Of a stretch of DNA of 64,000 bases, positions 34,371 to 43,048 are shown piece by piece. Positions within the stretch are counted from its first letter, which is position 1; each line of letters starts with the position of its first letter. Position numbers and translations under genes: made by a program. Under the pieces are notes generated by a model. The model did not search any database. It had not been told where the DNA came from and saw only the letters and a program-made list of their open reading frames with translations. The DNA is taken from positions 1-64,000 of the forward strand of contig NZ_VLKI01000014.1 of the NCBI RefSeq assembly GCF_007830235.1. The letters run 5' to 3'. This DNA is from Cytobacillus oceanisediminis (GTDB lineage Bacteria > Bacillota > Bacilli > Bacillales > Cytobacillaceae).

Positions 34371-35141
34371 TTAGATTGTCATACCCCCGAAACCGCCGTC
34401 CACTCGGATTAAAGCACCTGTTACAAAGCTTGATGCCTTTTCGGATGCCAGCCAGACAGCTGCTCCCTGCAGTTCCTCAGGTGTACCAAACCGGTTCATT
34501 GGCGTATGTTTCATAATCGAATCGATTCTTACAGGACTTAAGATTTTTTTATTCTGTTCAGCCGGGAAAAAGCCAGGAATAATCGCATTCACACGTATCC
34601 CGTTTGGAGCAAACTCACGTGCAAGGAATTGAGTGACACTGTTAAGTCCTGCTTTCGATACTGAATACGTGAATACTTTTGATAAAGGCGTTGTTGAAGA
34701 AACAGATGAAATATTAATAATGCTGCCTTTTCTTTTTAGCTCAATCATTTTCTTTGCGAAAATCTGGCAAGTTAGCACAATCCCTTTTAGATTAACGTCC
34801 ATAATGTCATCCCATTCATCCATTTCAAGCTCAAAAAATGGAGTGGAGCTATTTTTTCCCGGCGCATTCAATAGGATGTCCCAGCCGCCTGACCATTGTT
34901 CAATTTCGTCAGCTACCCTGATTAAAGAATCTCTCGAACTTACATCAGCCTGGAAAGCCTTTGCCGTTCCGCCGCTGTTCTCGAGTTCCTTTACTACTTC
35001 CTCGGCTTTTTCAAGATTGCGCCCAACGATGGCAACCTTGGCGCCATGATCGATAAGCCCTTGTGCAATAGATGAACCCAGTACACTGTTTCCCCCTATA
35101 GCAACTGCTGTTTTGCCTGTTAAATCAAATAGCTTTGTCAT
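34371..35141 (-). CDS. SDR oxidoreductase, probable fructuronate reductase (UxuB/YjmF-like)
   Basis: 256 residues, classical SDR: cofactor motif GGNSVLGSSIA (17-27), GRNLEKAEEVV, NISSVSS and catalytic YSVSK, C-terminal VTGALIRVDGGFGG. The N-terminus resembles B. subtilis YjmF, the SDR-type D-mannonate oxidoreductase that interconverts fructuronate and mannonate. Its place between larA and larE and near uxaC supports this role; gluconate or KDG dehydrogenase activity cannot be excluded. Confidence 0.78.
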   Translation of the reverse strand: MTKLFDLTGKTAVAIGGNSVLGSSIAQGLIDHGAKVAIVGRNLEKAEEVVKELENSGGTAKAFQADVSSRDSLIRVADEIEQWSGGWDILLNAPGKNSSTPFFELEMDEWDDIMDVNLKGIVLTCQIFAKKMIELKRKGSIINISSVSSTTPLSKVFTYSVSKAGLNSVTQFLAREFAPNGIRVNAIIPGFFPAEQNKKILSPVRIDSIMKHTPMNRFGTPEELQGAAVWLASEKASSFVTGALIRVDGGFGGMTI

Positions 35142-35162
35142 GTATCTCTCTCTCCCTATTGG

Positions 35163-36431
35163 TTAAAATAGATTTCCTTCTCCGTCAAAAGGCATCTCAT
35201 AAAGATCTGAAATTTGCTCCATGTTTGGATGCTCTAGAACATACCCGAGCATTTCTTCCGATACCTCAATTTCACTAATTTCTAATGTATTTTTAATGCG
35301 GACCATCTTTACCTTTTTAAAATCTAATATATTGCTGGTCTTGATAGCCGCTTTAATAGCGTCTTTATCAGAAGGCAATGTAGTGGCAATTTTGGTTGGC
35401 GCCACCACAGTTGAGGTTAAGCCGTTCGCGTAGGTAGTTTCCAGATCCATTTTGTCAACGAGCCGCTGCGTTGTAAAATCGGCTGTACCGACTCCGTTGG
35501 CATTCCCTTCTGTTTGGGGTGTCAAATCAAGAACAACCATTTTATTGACATCCGGTCCCCCGAAAGCATAAGGAGTCGGGTATCGGCCTGTGATATTCGG
35601 GTCCATTCCATCACCGCTTATGTTTTTTCCAATCTGGTCGATCACAAGCACTTCCAATTGCTCGAAAAATAGCTTCGGCAAAAATTCCTTAGCCTTTTTT
35701 TGCAGATCTGCTTCTTTTACTTTTATTTCTTCCGGAGTTAGAACATCGACAATGGCAACCTTATCAAAGGCATTTTCCACTGTTGCAACGCCAAAGAGCA
35801 CCGGTTTTTTTTCCATGATCATCTTAGCCATGGCAGGTACATTTTCCGCCATATACTTAAAGCCAAGCTGATGGCAGGCTTCTGCCCCTCTTTGCTTCCC
35901 CAATCCAATGCTGATCATCTTCATGATTCCGCTTTCAACAGGCCCGCGGAAAGCAGTATGGGGTTTTACACGGTTGATAACGATAATCCCATCAGCTTCT
36001 GATGCAAACTTGTCTATATATACCGGCAATCCATTGGGCAGTTCCCCAATCTTGACCACTTGCATCGAAGAACGAATTTCACAGCCTGCACTTTCTTCTG
36101 TAACACCGAGATGGGCTAAAACCTCACGCTGTCCTTCAGCTGTTGCCCCTCCATGGCTTCCCATGCTTGGCACGATAAAAGGCTTTGCTCCTAATTCTTT
36201 AAGAAGTTCAACCGTTGTCGCCGTCAATTCCACAATGCGGTCGAGCCCTCTGCTGCCGACAGCTACTGCAATCTCCATTCCCGGTTTAACAGTCTTGCGG
36301 ATGTGCTCTTGCTGAAGCTTTTCCCTTAAAGCGAGTTCAAGATTATCGATTTTCTGATCATCAAACTTCACCTTTACCTTCGCCATTTTGGGAACTGGGA
36401 TATCTTTTAGTAAATCCTGAAGGATCCCCAT
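35163..36431 (-). CDS. LarA-family nickel-pincer hydroxyacid racemase/epimerase, probable gluconate 2-epimerase
   Basis: 422 residues (DUF2088/LarA fold). Counted from ATG 36431, His93 (MGSHGG), His158 (VKPHT), Lys171 (SGIMKM) and His187 (ACHQ) correspond to the catalytic and nickel/cofactor ligands of L. plantarum LarA (H108, H174, K184, H200); Lys171 would carry the pincer cofactor. LarA homologues include lactate, malate and hydroxyglutarate racemases and a D-gluconate 2-epimerase. Next to gluconokinase, an SDR and uxaC, mannonate-gluconate epimerisation is the best guess. ATG 36431 is chosen because the GTG at 36443 overlaps the AAAGGAG ribosome site. Confidence 0.82.
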   Translation of the reverse strand: MGILQDLLKDIPVPKMAKVKVKFDDQKIDNLELALREKLQQEHIRKTVKPGMEIAVAVGSRGLDRIVELTATTVELLKELGAKPFIVPSMGSHGGATAEGQREVLAHLGVTEESAGCEIRSSMQVVKIGELPNGLPVYIDKFASEADGIIVINRVKPHTAFRGPVESGIMKMISIGLGKQRGAEACHQLGFKYMAENVPAMAKMIMEKKPVLFGVATVENAFDKVAIVDVLTPEEIKVKEADLQKKAKEFLPKLFFEQLEVLVIDQIGKNISGDGMDPNITGRYPTPYAFGGPDVNKMVVLDLTPQTEGNANGVGTADFTTQRLVDKMDLETTYANGLTSTVVAPTKIATTLPSDKDAIKAAIKTSNILDFKKVKMVRIKNTLEISEIEVSEEMLGYVLEHPNMEQISDLYEMPFDGEGNLF

Positions 36432-36553
36432 TATCTGATTCACTCCTTTTCTTCCTTATGGTTCACTTTAGATTCGCTTTCATATACGGAATTATGTGGT
36501 ATCCCTTTTCATTAAAAAAACAAAATATTTTTCATATAAAAACCTATTATCAT

Positions 36554-36578
36554 TTAATTTGTTTACCAAACAAACTAA
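36554..36578. promoter_or_regulatory. XylR-type operator 1 (larA / ROK1 divergent region)
   Basis: Arms TTAATTTGTTT and AAACAAACTAA around ACC form a 25-bp palindrome with one mismatch, like the xyl operator of B. subtilis. It overlaps the -35 region of a plus-strand promoter (TATAAT at 36586-36591, for the ROK gene). On the minus strand it also overlaps a TTGTTT-N16-GATAAT pair for larA. Confidence 0.8.
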
Positions 36579-36585
36579 TTACTTG

Positions 36586-36591
36586 TATAAT
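36586..36591 (+). promoter_or_regulatory. -10 box of the ROK1 gene promoter
   Basis: Perfect TATAAT with TTTACC at 36562-36567 as a plausible -35 (18 bp), inside operator 1, so binding there would block transcription. The leader of about 85 nt to ATG 36684 holds nothing else obvious. Confidence 0.55.
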
Positions 36592-36683
36592 ATCATTATC
36601 ATTTTCTTTTCGTCAATATCTATGCAGCCATGATTTTTAAATGGATGATGTTAAAACAGAAACATTAAAAAAGGAGGATCTAT

Positions 36684-37853
36684 ATGGTTACCGGAGATGC
36701 TGGTTATATAAAAAAGATAAATCGGTCGGTCATTTTAAGTAAAATTATTGAGCACAAACTAATCTCAAGAGCAGAATTAGCAAAAGTGACCGGATTAAAT
36801 AAGGCCACTATTTCTGTCCAGGTATCTGATTTATTAGCTGAAAGCTTGATTATAGAATCACAGCTTGAACATAACAATATCGGCAGAAGGCCTATCATGC
36901 TTTCCATTAACCCTCAGGCCGGGTTCGTTTTAGGAATTGATCTTGATAGAGAAACGATAACATTTCAATTGGCTGATTTGATGGGGCGCCCCGTTTCTAC
37001 TGAAGTGGTCCAGCTGGAAACCTCAAATTATGATGTTATCCTTACACAGCTGATTCTCAATATTAAGGAGTTTGAGGGACGATGTTCGCATTCTCTTTAT
37101 GGGCTTACGGGAGTTGTAATTGGCATTCACGGTATTGTAAACATAGACGAAACAATTTATTTTGTCCCCCATCTCCAATGGAAAAATAAAGATCTAAAAA
37201 AAGATCTATTAAATGGACTTGAGTTGAATATTTTTATCGAAAATAATGCGAATTTATGTGCCTTCGCTGAAAAGATCTTCAACTATCATCGTGCTGAATA
37301 CCTTCTAACTGTTACGTTATACTCGGGGATTGGACTTGGGAACATTGTCAATGGCGAAACGCTTAAAGGGTTTCACGGTTATGCCGGAGAAATCGGCCAT
37401 ATGATAGTCGTGCCTTACGGCAAACCGTGCAGCTGCGGCAACCGCGGCTGCTGGGAGCAATATGCCTCAGAATCAGGCTTTATGAAAATTTTATCTGACA
37501 GAACAGATGAGAGACATTTACAGCACGGAGAAATTCAGCAATGGATTGCTGCAAAGGAGACTATCACCTGCAGTCTTTTGGAAGATTACATTAAGTTTCT
37601 GTCTATCGGCGTGAATAATATTATTAACCTGTATAATCCGGAAATTTTAGTGTTAAACAGTGAATTGCTTCGGCTTTATCCGGATGCCATTACAGAAATT
37701 AAATCTCTTTTATCATCATCTGTAGGCCATTGCCGGGAAATCGAACTTTCCCATTACGGAAAGCAAGCCTGCATTATGGGGGCCTGCGCGCTGGCAATCA
37801 AGAATTTCTTAGGAGTATCCGAACTGCGTTTAAGCATGGACGATGTTTCTTAA
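36684..37853 (+). CDS. ROK family transcriptional regulator, XylR type (ROK1)
   Basis: 389 residues: N-terminal winged helix (ISRAELAKVTGLNKATISVQVSDLL, about 27-51), a GRRPIMLSINPQAGFVLGID boundary, and a ROK sugar-binding domain with the zinc motif CSCGNRGCWEQY (about 250-261). It is paralogous to the gene at 41032; both start MVTGDA.YIK.INRS. Divergent from larA, it shares operator 1 with it, so it probably represses the lar/gluconate genes until a uronate or sugar acid binds. Confidence 0.9.
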   Translation: MVTGDAGYIKKINRSVILSKIIEHKLISRAELAKVTGLNKATISVQVSDLLAESLIIESQLEHNNIGRRPIMLSINPQAGFVLGIDLDRETITFQLADLMGRPVSTEVVQLETSNYDVILTQLILNIKEFEGRCSHSLYGLTGVVIGIHGIVNIDETIYFVPHLQWKNKDLKKDLLNGLELNIFIENNANLCAFAEKIFNYHRAEYLLTVTLYSGIGLGNIVNGETLKGFHGYAGEIGHMIVVPYGKPCSCGNRGCWEQYASESGFMKILSDRTDERHLQHGEIQQWIAAKETITCSLLEDYIKFLSIGVNNIINLYNPEILVLNSELLRLYPDAITEIKSLLSSSVGHCREIELSHYGKQACIMGACALAIKNFLGVSELRLSMDDVS

Positions 37854-37854
37854 A

Positions 37855-37892
37855 AAGCAGAAAACCCCAGCCGCCGCTAGGGTTTTCTGCTT
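37855..37892. terminator. Bidirectional terminator between ROK1 and gnd
   Basis: AAGCAGAAAACCC and its exact complement GGGTTTTCTGCTT flank a GC-rich loop, between the converging ends of the two genes. Confidence 0.85.
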
Positions 37893-37903
37893 ACATTCTA
37901 CTG

Positions 37904-39316
37904 TTATTCCATCCAATTTGTATGGAAAATTCCTTTTTTATCGACTCTCTGATAAGTATGGGCACCAAAATAGTCACGCTGGGCCTGAAGCAGGTTAGCT
38001 GGAAGGATCTCTGCCCGGTAGCTGTCATAGTAGGCAATTGCACTTGAGAAGGAAGGGACCGGAATGCCGTTCTCAATTGCTAATGAAAGCACCTGGCGTA
38101 AAGCTTGCTGGTAGCTTTCAATGATTTCCTTGAAATAGGGATCCAGCAAAAGGTTAGACAATGAAGGTTCGCGGTCAAAGGCTTCTTTAATCTTTTGCAA
38201 AAATTGAGCACGGATAATGCAACCGCCTCGGAAAATCATTGCAATGTCCCCGTAGCGAAGATCCCAATCGTATTCCTCCGATGCAGCTCGCATTTGGGCA
38301 AAGCCCTGCGCGTAAGAGACGATTTTGCTCATGTATAAAGCTTTTCGCACAGTCTCAATAAACTCCTCTTTCTTGCCGTCAAATGGCTTAACTCCAGGAC
38401 CATTAAGAACTTTACTTGCTTTGGCACGCTCCTCCTTCATGGCTGAAATGAAGCGGGCAAAAACGGATTCTGTGATAATTGGCAGAGGTACGCCTAAATC
38501 CAATGCATTCTGGCTGGTCCATTTTCCTGTTCCCTTTTGTCCGGCTGTATCCAGTATGACATCAACTAAAGGTTTGCCTGTTTCTTCGTCCGTTTTTGTG
38601 AAAATGTCTGCTGTTATTTCAATCAAGTAGCTGTCCAGTTCGCCTTTATTCCAATCAGCAAACACCTTATGAAGCTCTTCTGCATCTAAGCCAAGGACGT
38701 TTTTGAGAATAAAGTAGGCTTCAGATATTAGTTGCATATCACCATATTCAATTCCGTTATGCACCATTTTTACATAATGACCTGCCCCATTAGGCCCAAT
38801 ATAGGTACAGCATGGGTTGCCATCCACTTTGGCTGCAATGGCTTCAAAAATTGGCTTTACAAGATCATAAGCTTCCTGTTTTCCGCCAGGCATAATAGAA
38901 GGGCCTTTTAATGCACCTTCCTCTCCGCCTGAAACTCCTGTGCCAATAAAATGGTATCCTGCCGTTTCCAGTTCCTTATTCCGTCTGATGGTATCCTGGA
39001 AGAAGGTGTTCCCTCCGTCAATCAAAATGTCCCCTTCTTCAAGAAAAGGCTTTAAAGAATCTATGGTTGCATCAGTTGCTGCCCCTGCTTTAACCATCAA
39101 TAAAATTTTGCGCGGTTTTTCTAGGGATTGGACAAATTCTTCAACTGTTTTAGCGCCGATGAAGTTTTTTCCAGCCGCTTCATTGTTTAGAAATTCTTTT
39201 GTTTTATCATATGAGCGGTTAAATACAGCAACCGAATACCCGCGGCTTTCAATGTTTATGGCAAGATTTTTCCCCATTACGGCAAGACCGATAACACCAA
39301 TTTGTTGTTTAGACAT
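37904..39316 (-). CDS. gnd: 6-phosphogluconate dehydrogenase, decarboxylating
   Basis: 470 residues. The cofactor motif [19 protein letters not shown] is at the N-terminus, [17 protein letters not shown], the catalytic [21 protein letters not shown] (about 180-200) and [12 protein letters not shown] follow. It converts 6-phosphogluconate to ribulose-5-phosphate and CO2 with NAD(P)+. It is 86 bp behind uxaC on the same strand, so the two probably form an operon. That position suggests a copy dedicated to sugar-acid use. Confidence 0.95.
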   Translation of the reverse strand: MSKQQIGVIGLAVMGKNLAINIESRGYSVAVFNRSYDKTKEFLNNEAAGKNFIGAKTVEEFVQSLEKPRKILLMVKAGAATDATIDSLKPFLEEGDILIDGGNTFFQDTIRRNKELETAGYHFIGTGVSGGEEGALKGPSIMPGGKQEAYDLVKPIFEAIAAKVDGNPCCTYIGPNGAGHYVKMVHNGIEYGDMQLISEAYFILKNVLGLDAEELHKVFADWNKGELDSYLIEITADIFTKTDEETGKPLVDVILDTAGQKGTGKWTSQNALDLGVPLPIITESVFARFISAMKEERAKASKVLNGPGVKPFDGKKEEFIETVRKALYMSKIVSYAQGFAQMRAASEEYDWDLRYGDIAMIFRGGCIIRAQFLQKIKEAFDREPSLSNLLLDPYFKEIIESYQQALRQVLSLAIENGIPVPSFSSAIAYYDSYRAEILPANLLQAQRDYFGAHTYQRVDKKGIFHTNWME

Positions 39317-39402
39317 AACAGCCCTCTACCTCTCTTCTTCCAAAATAATTTAATTTTTCTCTATCATTAAAATCAGGAAATTCACCAGGTATTTGTCTTT
39401 CC

Positions 39403-40806
39403 TTATCTCTCCAGAAAATATCTCTCCGCATTTTGGTAACCAATATTCCCCACCATACTTTTAAGCAGCTCCATATCATTAGGCGCCATACCCTTTTCAG
39501 CCCACTCTCCCAGAATATTGCATAGAATTCTCCGGAAGTAATCATGGCGTGCATAAGAAAGGAAGCTGCGGGAATCCGTTAACATACCGATAAAGTGGCT
39601 TAATAATCCAACATTCGCCAAGTCCTTCATTTGCTTTTCCATTCCGTCGATATGGTCGTTAAACCACCAGCCTGAGCCAAACTGGATTTTGCCCGGGACA
39701 CCTTCTTCATAAAAATTCCCCATCATGGCAGCCAGAACAGCGTTATCCTTTGGATTCAGGTTAAACAGTACAGTCCTTGGCAGAGCGTTTTCCTGATCAA
39801 GCGCATCCAGGAAACGAGATAGTCCTTCAGCAAAGTTTGATTCGCCAATCGAATCAAAGCCTGCATCTGAACCGATCAATTTTTTCATCCTTGTATTATT
39901 ATTGCGCATTGCTCCCATATGAAGCTGCATAACCCACTGCTTTTCAGCATACATTTTTCCGAGTTCTTTTAATAAAAAAGAACGGTATGATACCAGCTCT
40001 CCATCTGAAAGCTTATCTCCGCGCATTCGTTTTGTGAAAATCGCTTCGACCTCTTCTTTTGCTGTTTCCACGTATTCCATTCTTTGAATATCATGGTCTG
40101 AAGCACGGCCGCCGTTTTCATGGAAGTAATCAACCCGTTGTCTAAGCGCAGCCAGGAATTGGTCTAATGAATTTATCTTTATACCAGACACTTCAGACAA
40201 TTTCTCAATCCAGCTTTCAAAGGTAGGCCGTTCAATGAAAAAAGCACCATCCGGACGGAAGGTCGGGGCAATCATTGTTTGGAATGACTCATCATTCTTT
40301 AATAACCGATGATATCCCAATGTGGAAACAGGATCATCTGTTGTTCCAATAAATTTGACATGGGCTTTTTCGATCAATGCCCTTGGAGTGAAAGCGGGAT
40401 CTTGAAGCTTTTCATTGCACTCATCATAAATTTCACGCGCTGTTTCAGGTGAAAGTACTTTTTCAATTCCAAAGAACATTTTTAATTCCATATGTGTCCA
40501 ATGATATAGTGGATTCCCAATCAAACGTGGCACCGTTTCAGCCCATGCTGAAAACTTTTCCCAGTCACTTGCATCACCAGTAATGAATTGCTCGCCAATT
40601 CCATGCATGCGCATCGTCCGCCATTTGTAATGATCTCCGCCAAGCCATAATTGGGTAATGTTTTTGAAAGACTTATTTTCCCAAACTTCTTGAGGGATCA
40701 AATGGCAATGAAAATCGAAAATAGGCAAGCCCTTTGCTGCTTTCTCATATAAAAGTATAGCTGTATCCGTGTTTAACAGGAAATGATCATCTAAAAAAGA
40801 TTTCAT
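39403..40806 (-). CDS. uxaC: Glucuronate isomerase
   Basis: 467 residues, amidohydrolase-like TIM barrel of the UxaC family. FDFHCHLIPQEVWENK near the N-terminus, THMELKMFFGI, GTTDDPVS, MQLHMGAMRNNN and LTDSRSFLSYARHDYFRRILC near the C-terminus are typical. It isomerises D-glucuronate to D-fructuronate (and galacturonate to tagaturonate). It is the first gene of uxaC-gnd, transcribed away from ROK2 with operator 2 in between. Confidence 0.96.
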   Translation of the reverse strand: MKSFLDDHFLLNTDTAILLYEKAAKGLPIFDFHCHLIPQEVWENKSFKNITQLWLGGDHYKWRTMRMHGIGEQFITGDASDWEKFSAWAETVPRLIGNPLYHWTHMELKMFFGIEKVLSPETAREIYDECNEKLQDPAFTPRALIEKAHVKFIGTTDDPVSTLGYHRLLKNDESFQTMIAPTFRPDGAFFIERPTFESWIEKLSEVSGIKINSLDQFLAALRQRVDYFHENGGRASDHDIQRMEYVETAKEEVEAIFTKRMRGDKLSDGELVSYRSFLLKELGKMYAEKQWVMQLHMGAMRNNNTRMKKLIGSDAGFDSIGESNFAEGLSRFLDALDQENALPRTVLFNLNPKDNAVLAAMMGNFYEEGVPGKIQFGSGWWFNDHIDGMEKQMKDLANVGLLSHFIGMLTDSRSFLSYARHDYFRRILCNILGEWAEKGMAPNDMELLKSMVGNIGYQNAERYFLER

Positions 40807-40874
40807 TTGTCCTCCTCCTTATTTTCATTTTTATTGAAATATCATTTGAAAAAAAGATTTATTGTTTTGTTATA

Positions 40875-40899
40875 TTAATTTGTTTATTAAACAAATTAA
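40875..40899. promoter_or_regulatory. XylR-type operator 2 (uxaC / ROK2 divergent region)
   Basis: A perfect 25-bp palindrome: TTAATTTGTTT and AAACAAATTAA around ATT. It is nearly the same as operator 1 at 36554. It lies about 70 bp ahead of uxaC and 130 bp ahead of the ROK gene, with -10-like TATAAC on the uxaC side. Confidence 0.85.
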
Positions 40900-40956
40900 T
40901 TATCTATAAATTATCACTTTTATGTGATTGCGTCAATTACTAGTTTATACAGGATA

Positions 40957-40985
40957 GTGAGAGCATTAGTAATAACTGCTATAAT
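40957..40985 (+). promoter_or_regulatory. Promoter of ROK2
   Basis: GTGAGA (40957-40962), 17 bp, perfect TATAAT (40980-40985), about 45 bp ahead of ATG 41032. It lies 58 bp beyond operator 2, so this regulator might be less tightly controlled than uxaC. Confidence 0.55.
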
Positions 40986-41031
40986 AATGATAGAGCCGAT
41001 GTAATACAATTGCTCGAAACGGAGGATACCT

Positions 41032-42198
41032 ATGGTTACCGGAGATGCATCATATATAAAGAGAATAAACAGATCTTTAATTATCAGTGAAATTGTCAAA
41101 CATAGAATGATTTCAAGGGCTGACCTATCCAAAGCTATAAACCTGACAAGAGCAACTATTTCAGCTCAAGTAGCTGACTTATTGGAGGAAGGCCTTATTA
41201 TAGAAACACAGCTGGAACATAATACAGTTGGCAGGAAGCCGATCATGCTTTCAATAAATGGACAAGCAGGCTATGCTCTCGGCATTGACCTGGACTATGG
41301 CCAAATTTCTTTTACCCTGTCCGACCTTTTGGGCATTCCCGTAACATCCGCTGCAATTGAATTAAATACAACGGATTATTCTGAGATCCTAGCTCTATTG
41401 ATTAAACAGATTAACCAGTATAAAGCCGAATTCTCTGAAAGCCGTTACGGGATTATTGGGGTTGCCGTAGCCATTCATGGTTTAGTAGGAAAAGATGAAA
41501 CAATCCACTTTGTGCCTCGTTTTAAATGGAAGGATATTCAACTTAAAAACGACCTGGAAAATAAAATTGACCTAAATGTATTTGTCGAAAATAATGCTAA
41601 CCTTTCTGCCTATGCTGAACGGGTGTTTTTTCACCACGATACAGAAAACCTGTTATGCGCCACACTCTATTCAGGAATCGGCCTAGGAATGATGATAAAT
41701 AACCAGCCATTTAAGGGACATGATGGATTTGCCGGTGAAATTGGCCATATGATTGTTGTTCCGGAAGGCAAGCAGTGCAGTTGCGGCAACAAAGGGTGCT
41801 GGGAGCTGTATTCATCAGAGTCCAGCCTATTTAGCTATTTGACAGAGAAGAAGCAAGTGAGCCATTTAACATACAAACAAATTCAGCAATGGCTTGATGA
41901 CGGTGACCAAGAAGTCGCTGAATTAATGAAACAGGCCCTTTACTACCTCTCCATCGGGTTAAATAATTTGATCAACATCTACAATCCAGAGGTGCTTGTG
42001 CTTGACAGTGAGCTGCTAAGGATGAACCCCGCCTCCCTGGAGATCGTAAAGAACCATTTACATTCTTCCGTCAGCCATTACCGGAAGCTTGCCATTTCAT
42101 CAATTGGAAAGGAATCATCCATTTTAGGAGCATGCGCACTCGCCATTAAGCATTTTCTTGATGTACCTATACTGAATCTAGCTCACGAGAGGGAATAG
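41032..42198 (+). CDS. ROK family transcriptional regulator, XylR type (ROK2)
   Basis: 388 residues with the same architecture as ROK1: winged helix ISRADLSKAINLTRATISAQVADLL, then GRKPIMLSINGQAGYALGIDLD, zinc motif CSCGNKGCWELY. The two are paralogues by eye over their whole length. GGAGG lies upstream of ATG. It is divergent from uxaC-gnd across operator 2. The inducer is unknown; glucuronate, fructuronate or gluconate are candidates. Confidence 0.9.
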   Translation: MVTGDASYIKRINRSLIISEIVKHRMISRADLSKAINLTRATISAQVADLLEEGLIIETQLEHNTVGRKPIMLSINGQAGYALGIDLDYGQISFTLSDLLGIPVTSAAIELNTTDYSEILALLIKQINQYKAEFSESRYGIIGVAVAIHGLVGKDETIHFVPRFKWKDIQLKNDLENKIDLNVFVENNANLSAYAERVFFHHDTENLLCATLYSGIGLGMMINNQPFKGHDGFAGEIGHMIVVPEGKQCSCGNKGCWELYSSESSLFSYLTEKKQVSHLTYKQIQQWLDDGDQEVAELMKQALYYLSIGLNNLINIYNPEVLVLDSELLRMNPASLEIVKNHLHSSVSHYRKLAISSIGKESSILGACALAIKHFLDVPILNLAHERE

Positions 42199-42227
42199 CT
42201 CTCAGTAGCTTCCCCTTTAGCGTAAGC

Positions 42228-42264
42228 GAAAAAAGGCAGGATACCTCGTCCTGCCTTTTGTTTT
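42228..42264. terminator. Bidirectional terminator between ROK2 and the VOC gene
   Basis: AAAAGGCAGGA TACCTCG TCCTGCCTTTT with A- and T-runs on both sides, ending at the VOC stop codon. Confidence 0.85.
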
Positions 42265-42646
42265 ACCCTATCGGAGAACAAATCTCAATAAAATGTCCAT
42301 CCGGATCTTCCACATAAGCCACCATCTGGCCCCAAGGTTTTTCAATCGGCTCCAGCAAGACAGGAACTCCGGCTCCTTTTAGCCTTTCCACAACACCTTC
42401 CACCTCTTCCGTAACGAAACCAAGCTCGAAGGTCTGCTCCTTTCTCACCCCATCCGGAATCGGAAGCCCCGTGACCTCACGACCGCTTTCTCTCGTATTA
42501 AAAGAAAGAATCGTACTGCCAGTATCGTATTCTATGTAGGTTCCAAACTCATTTCGCAGTTCCAGGCCAAGCAGTTCTCCATAAAACTGTTTCGTTTTGT
42601 ACAGGTTTTCCGCATATAGAATTACATAGCCCATTTTCAGATTCAT
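42263..42646 (-). CDS. VOC family protein (glyoxalase/bleomycin-resistance fold)
   Basis: 127 residues with two beta-alpha-beta-beta-beta units. LYAENLYKTKQFYGELLGLEL opens the domain and YVEDPDGHFIEICSPIG closes it. The C-terminal Glu in HFIEI is a usual metal ligand. The reaction is unknown. ATG 42646 lies 8 bp behind AGGAAGG; the GTG at 42655 directly abuts that site. It is a single gene between two terminated units. Confidence 0.85.
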   Translation of the reverse strand: MNLKMGYVILYAENLYKTKQFYGELLGLELRNEFGTYIEYDTGSTILSFNTRESGREVTGLPIPDGVRKEQTFELGFVTEEVEGVVERLKGAGVPVLLEPIEKPWGQMVAYVEDPDGHFIEICSPIG

Positions 42647-42957
42647 TCCGTTCACCTTCCTGTTAATTACTGTGCTTTATATACATTCAATACATGAAGC
42701 GGATTACCCTTCAACCATTTTACATTACGGGTATATTGGCCATCCGTTTCAATTTAACCTTTCCTTTTTCCTACTAAATAGCAGTCATTTGGTACGAACT
42801 TCACGAATTGGTATAGACAACTAGCTTTTTTAATGTTATTTTCTGACATATGAGAATTTATTGGAAAAAGGAGGGATATTTTTACTAATTCATTACCCCG
42901 CTATTCTTCTGACATACTGTTCTATACCTTTCTAACATTTCACAACTTTTTCTTGGA

Positions 42958-42996
42958 TTTACCTGAATTTTACACCCTCTACACCTCTAGTTAAAC
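42958..42996 (+). promoter_or_regulatory. PhoP-box-like direct repeats
   Basis: TTTACC (42958), TTTACA (42969), TACACC (42980) and TTAAAC (42991) are spaced exactly 11 bp apart, as in PhoP binding sites (TTAACA-like hexamers, 11-bp period). They lie about 55-90 bp ahead of the start of a secreted phosphoesterase. The rest of the 42647-43048 gap holds no gene. Confidence 0.6.
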
Positions 42997-43048
42997 TTCC
43001 GCTGATACGCTAAAGATACATGAACCATTTCTAAGGAGGTAATTTATT

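Noticed and set aside
36465-36485. Possible cre site in the larA leader (TGAAAGCG)
   Set aside because: Only the left half fits the consensus; the right half has three mismatches.
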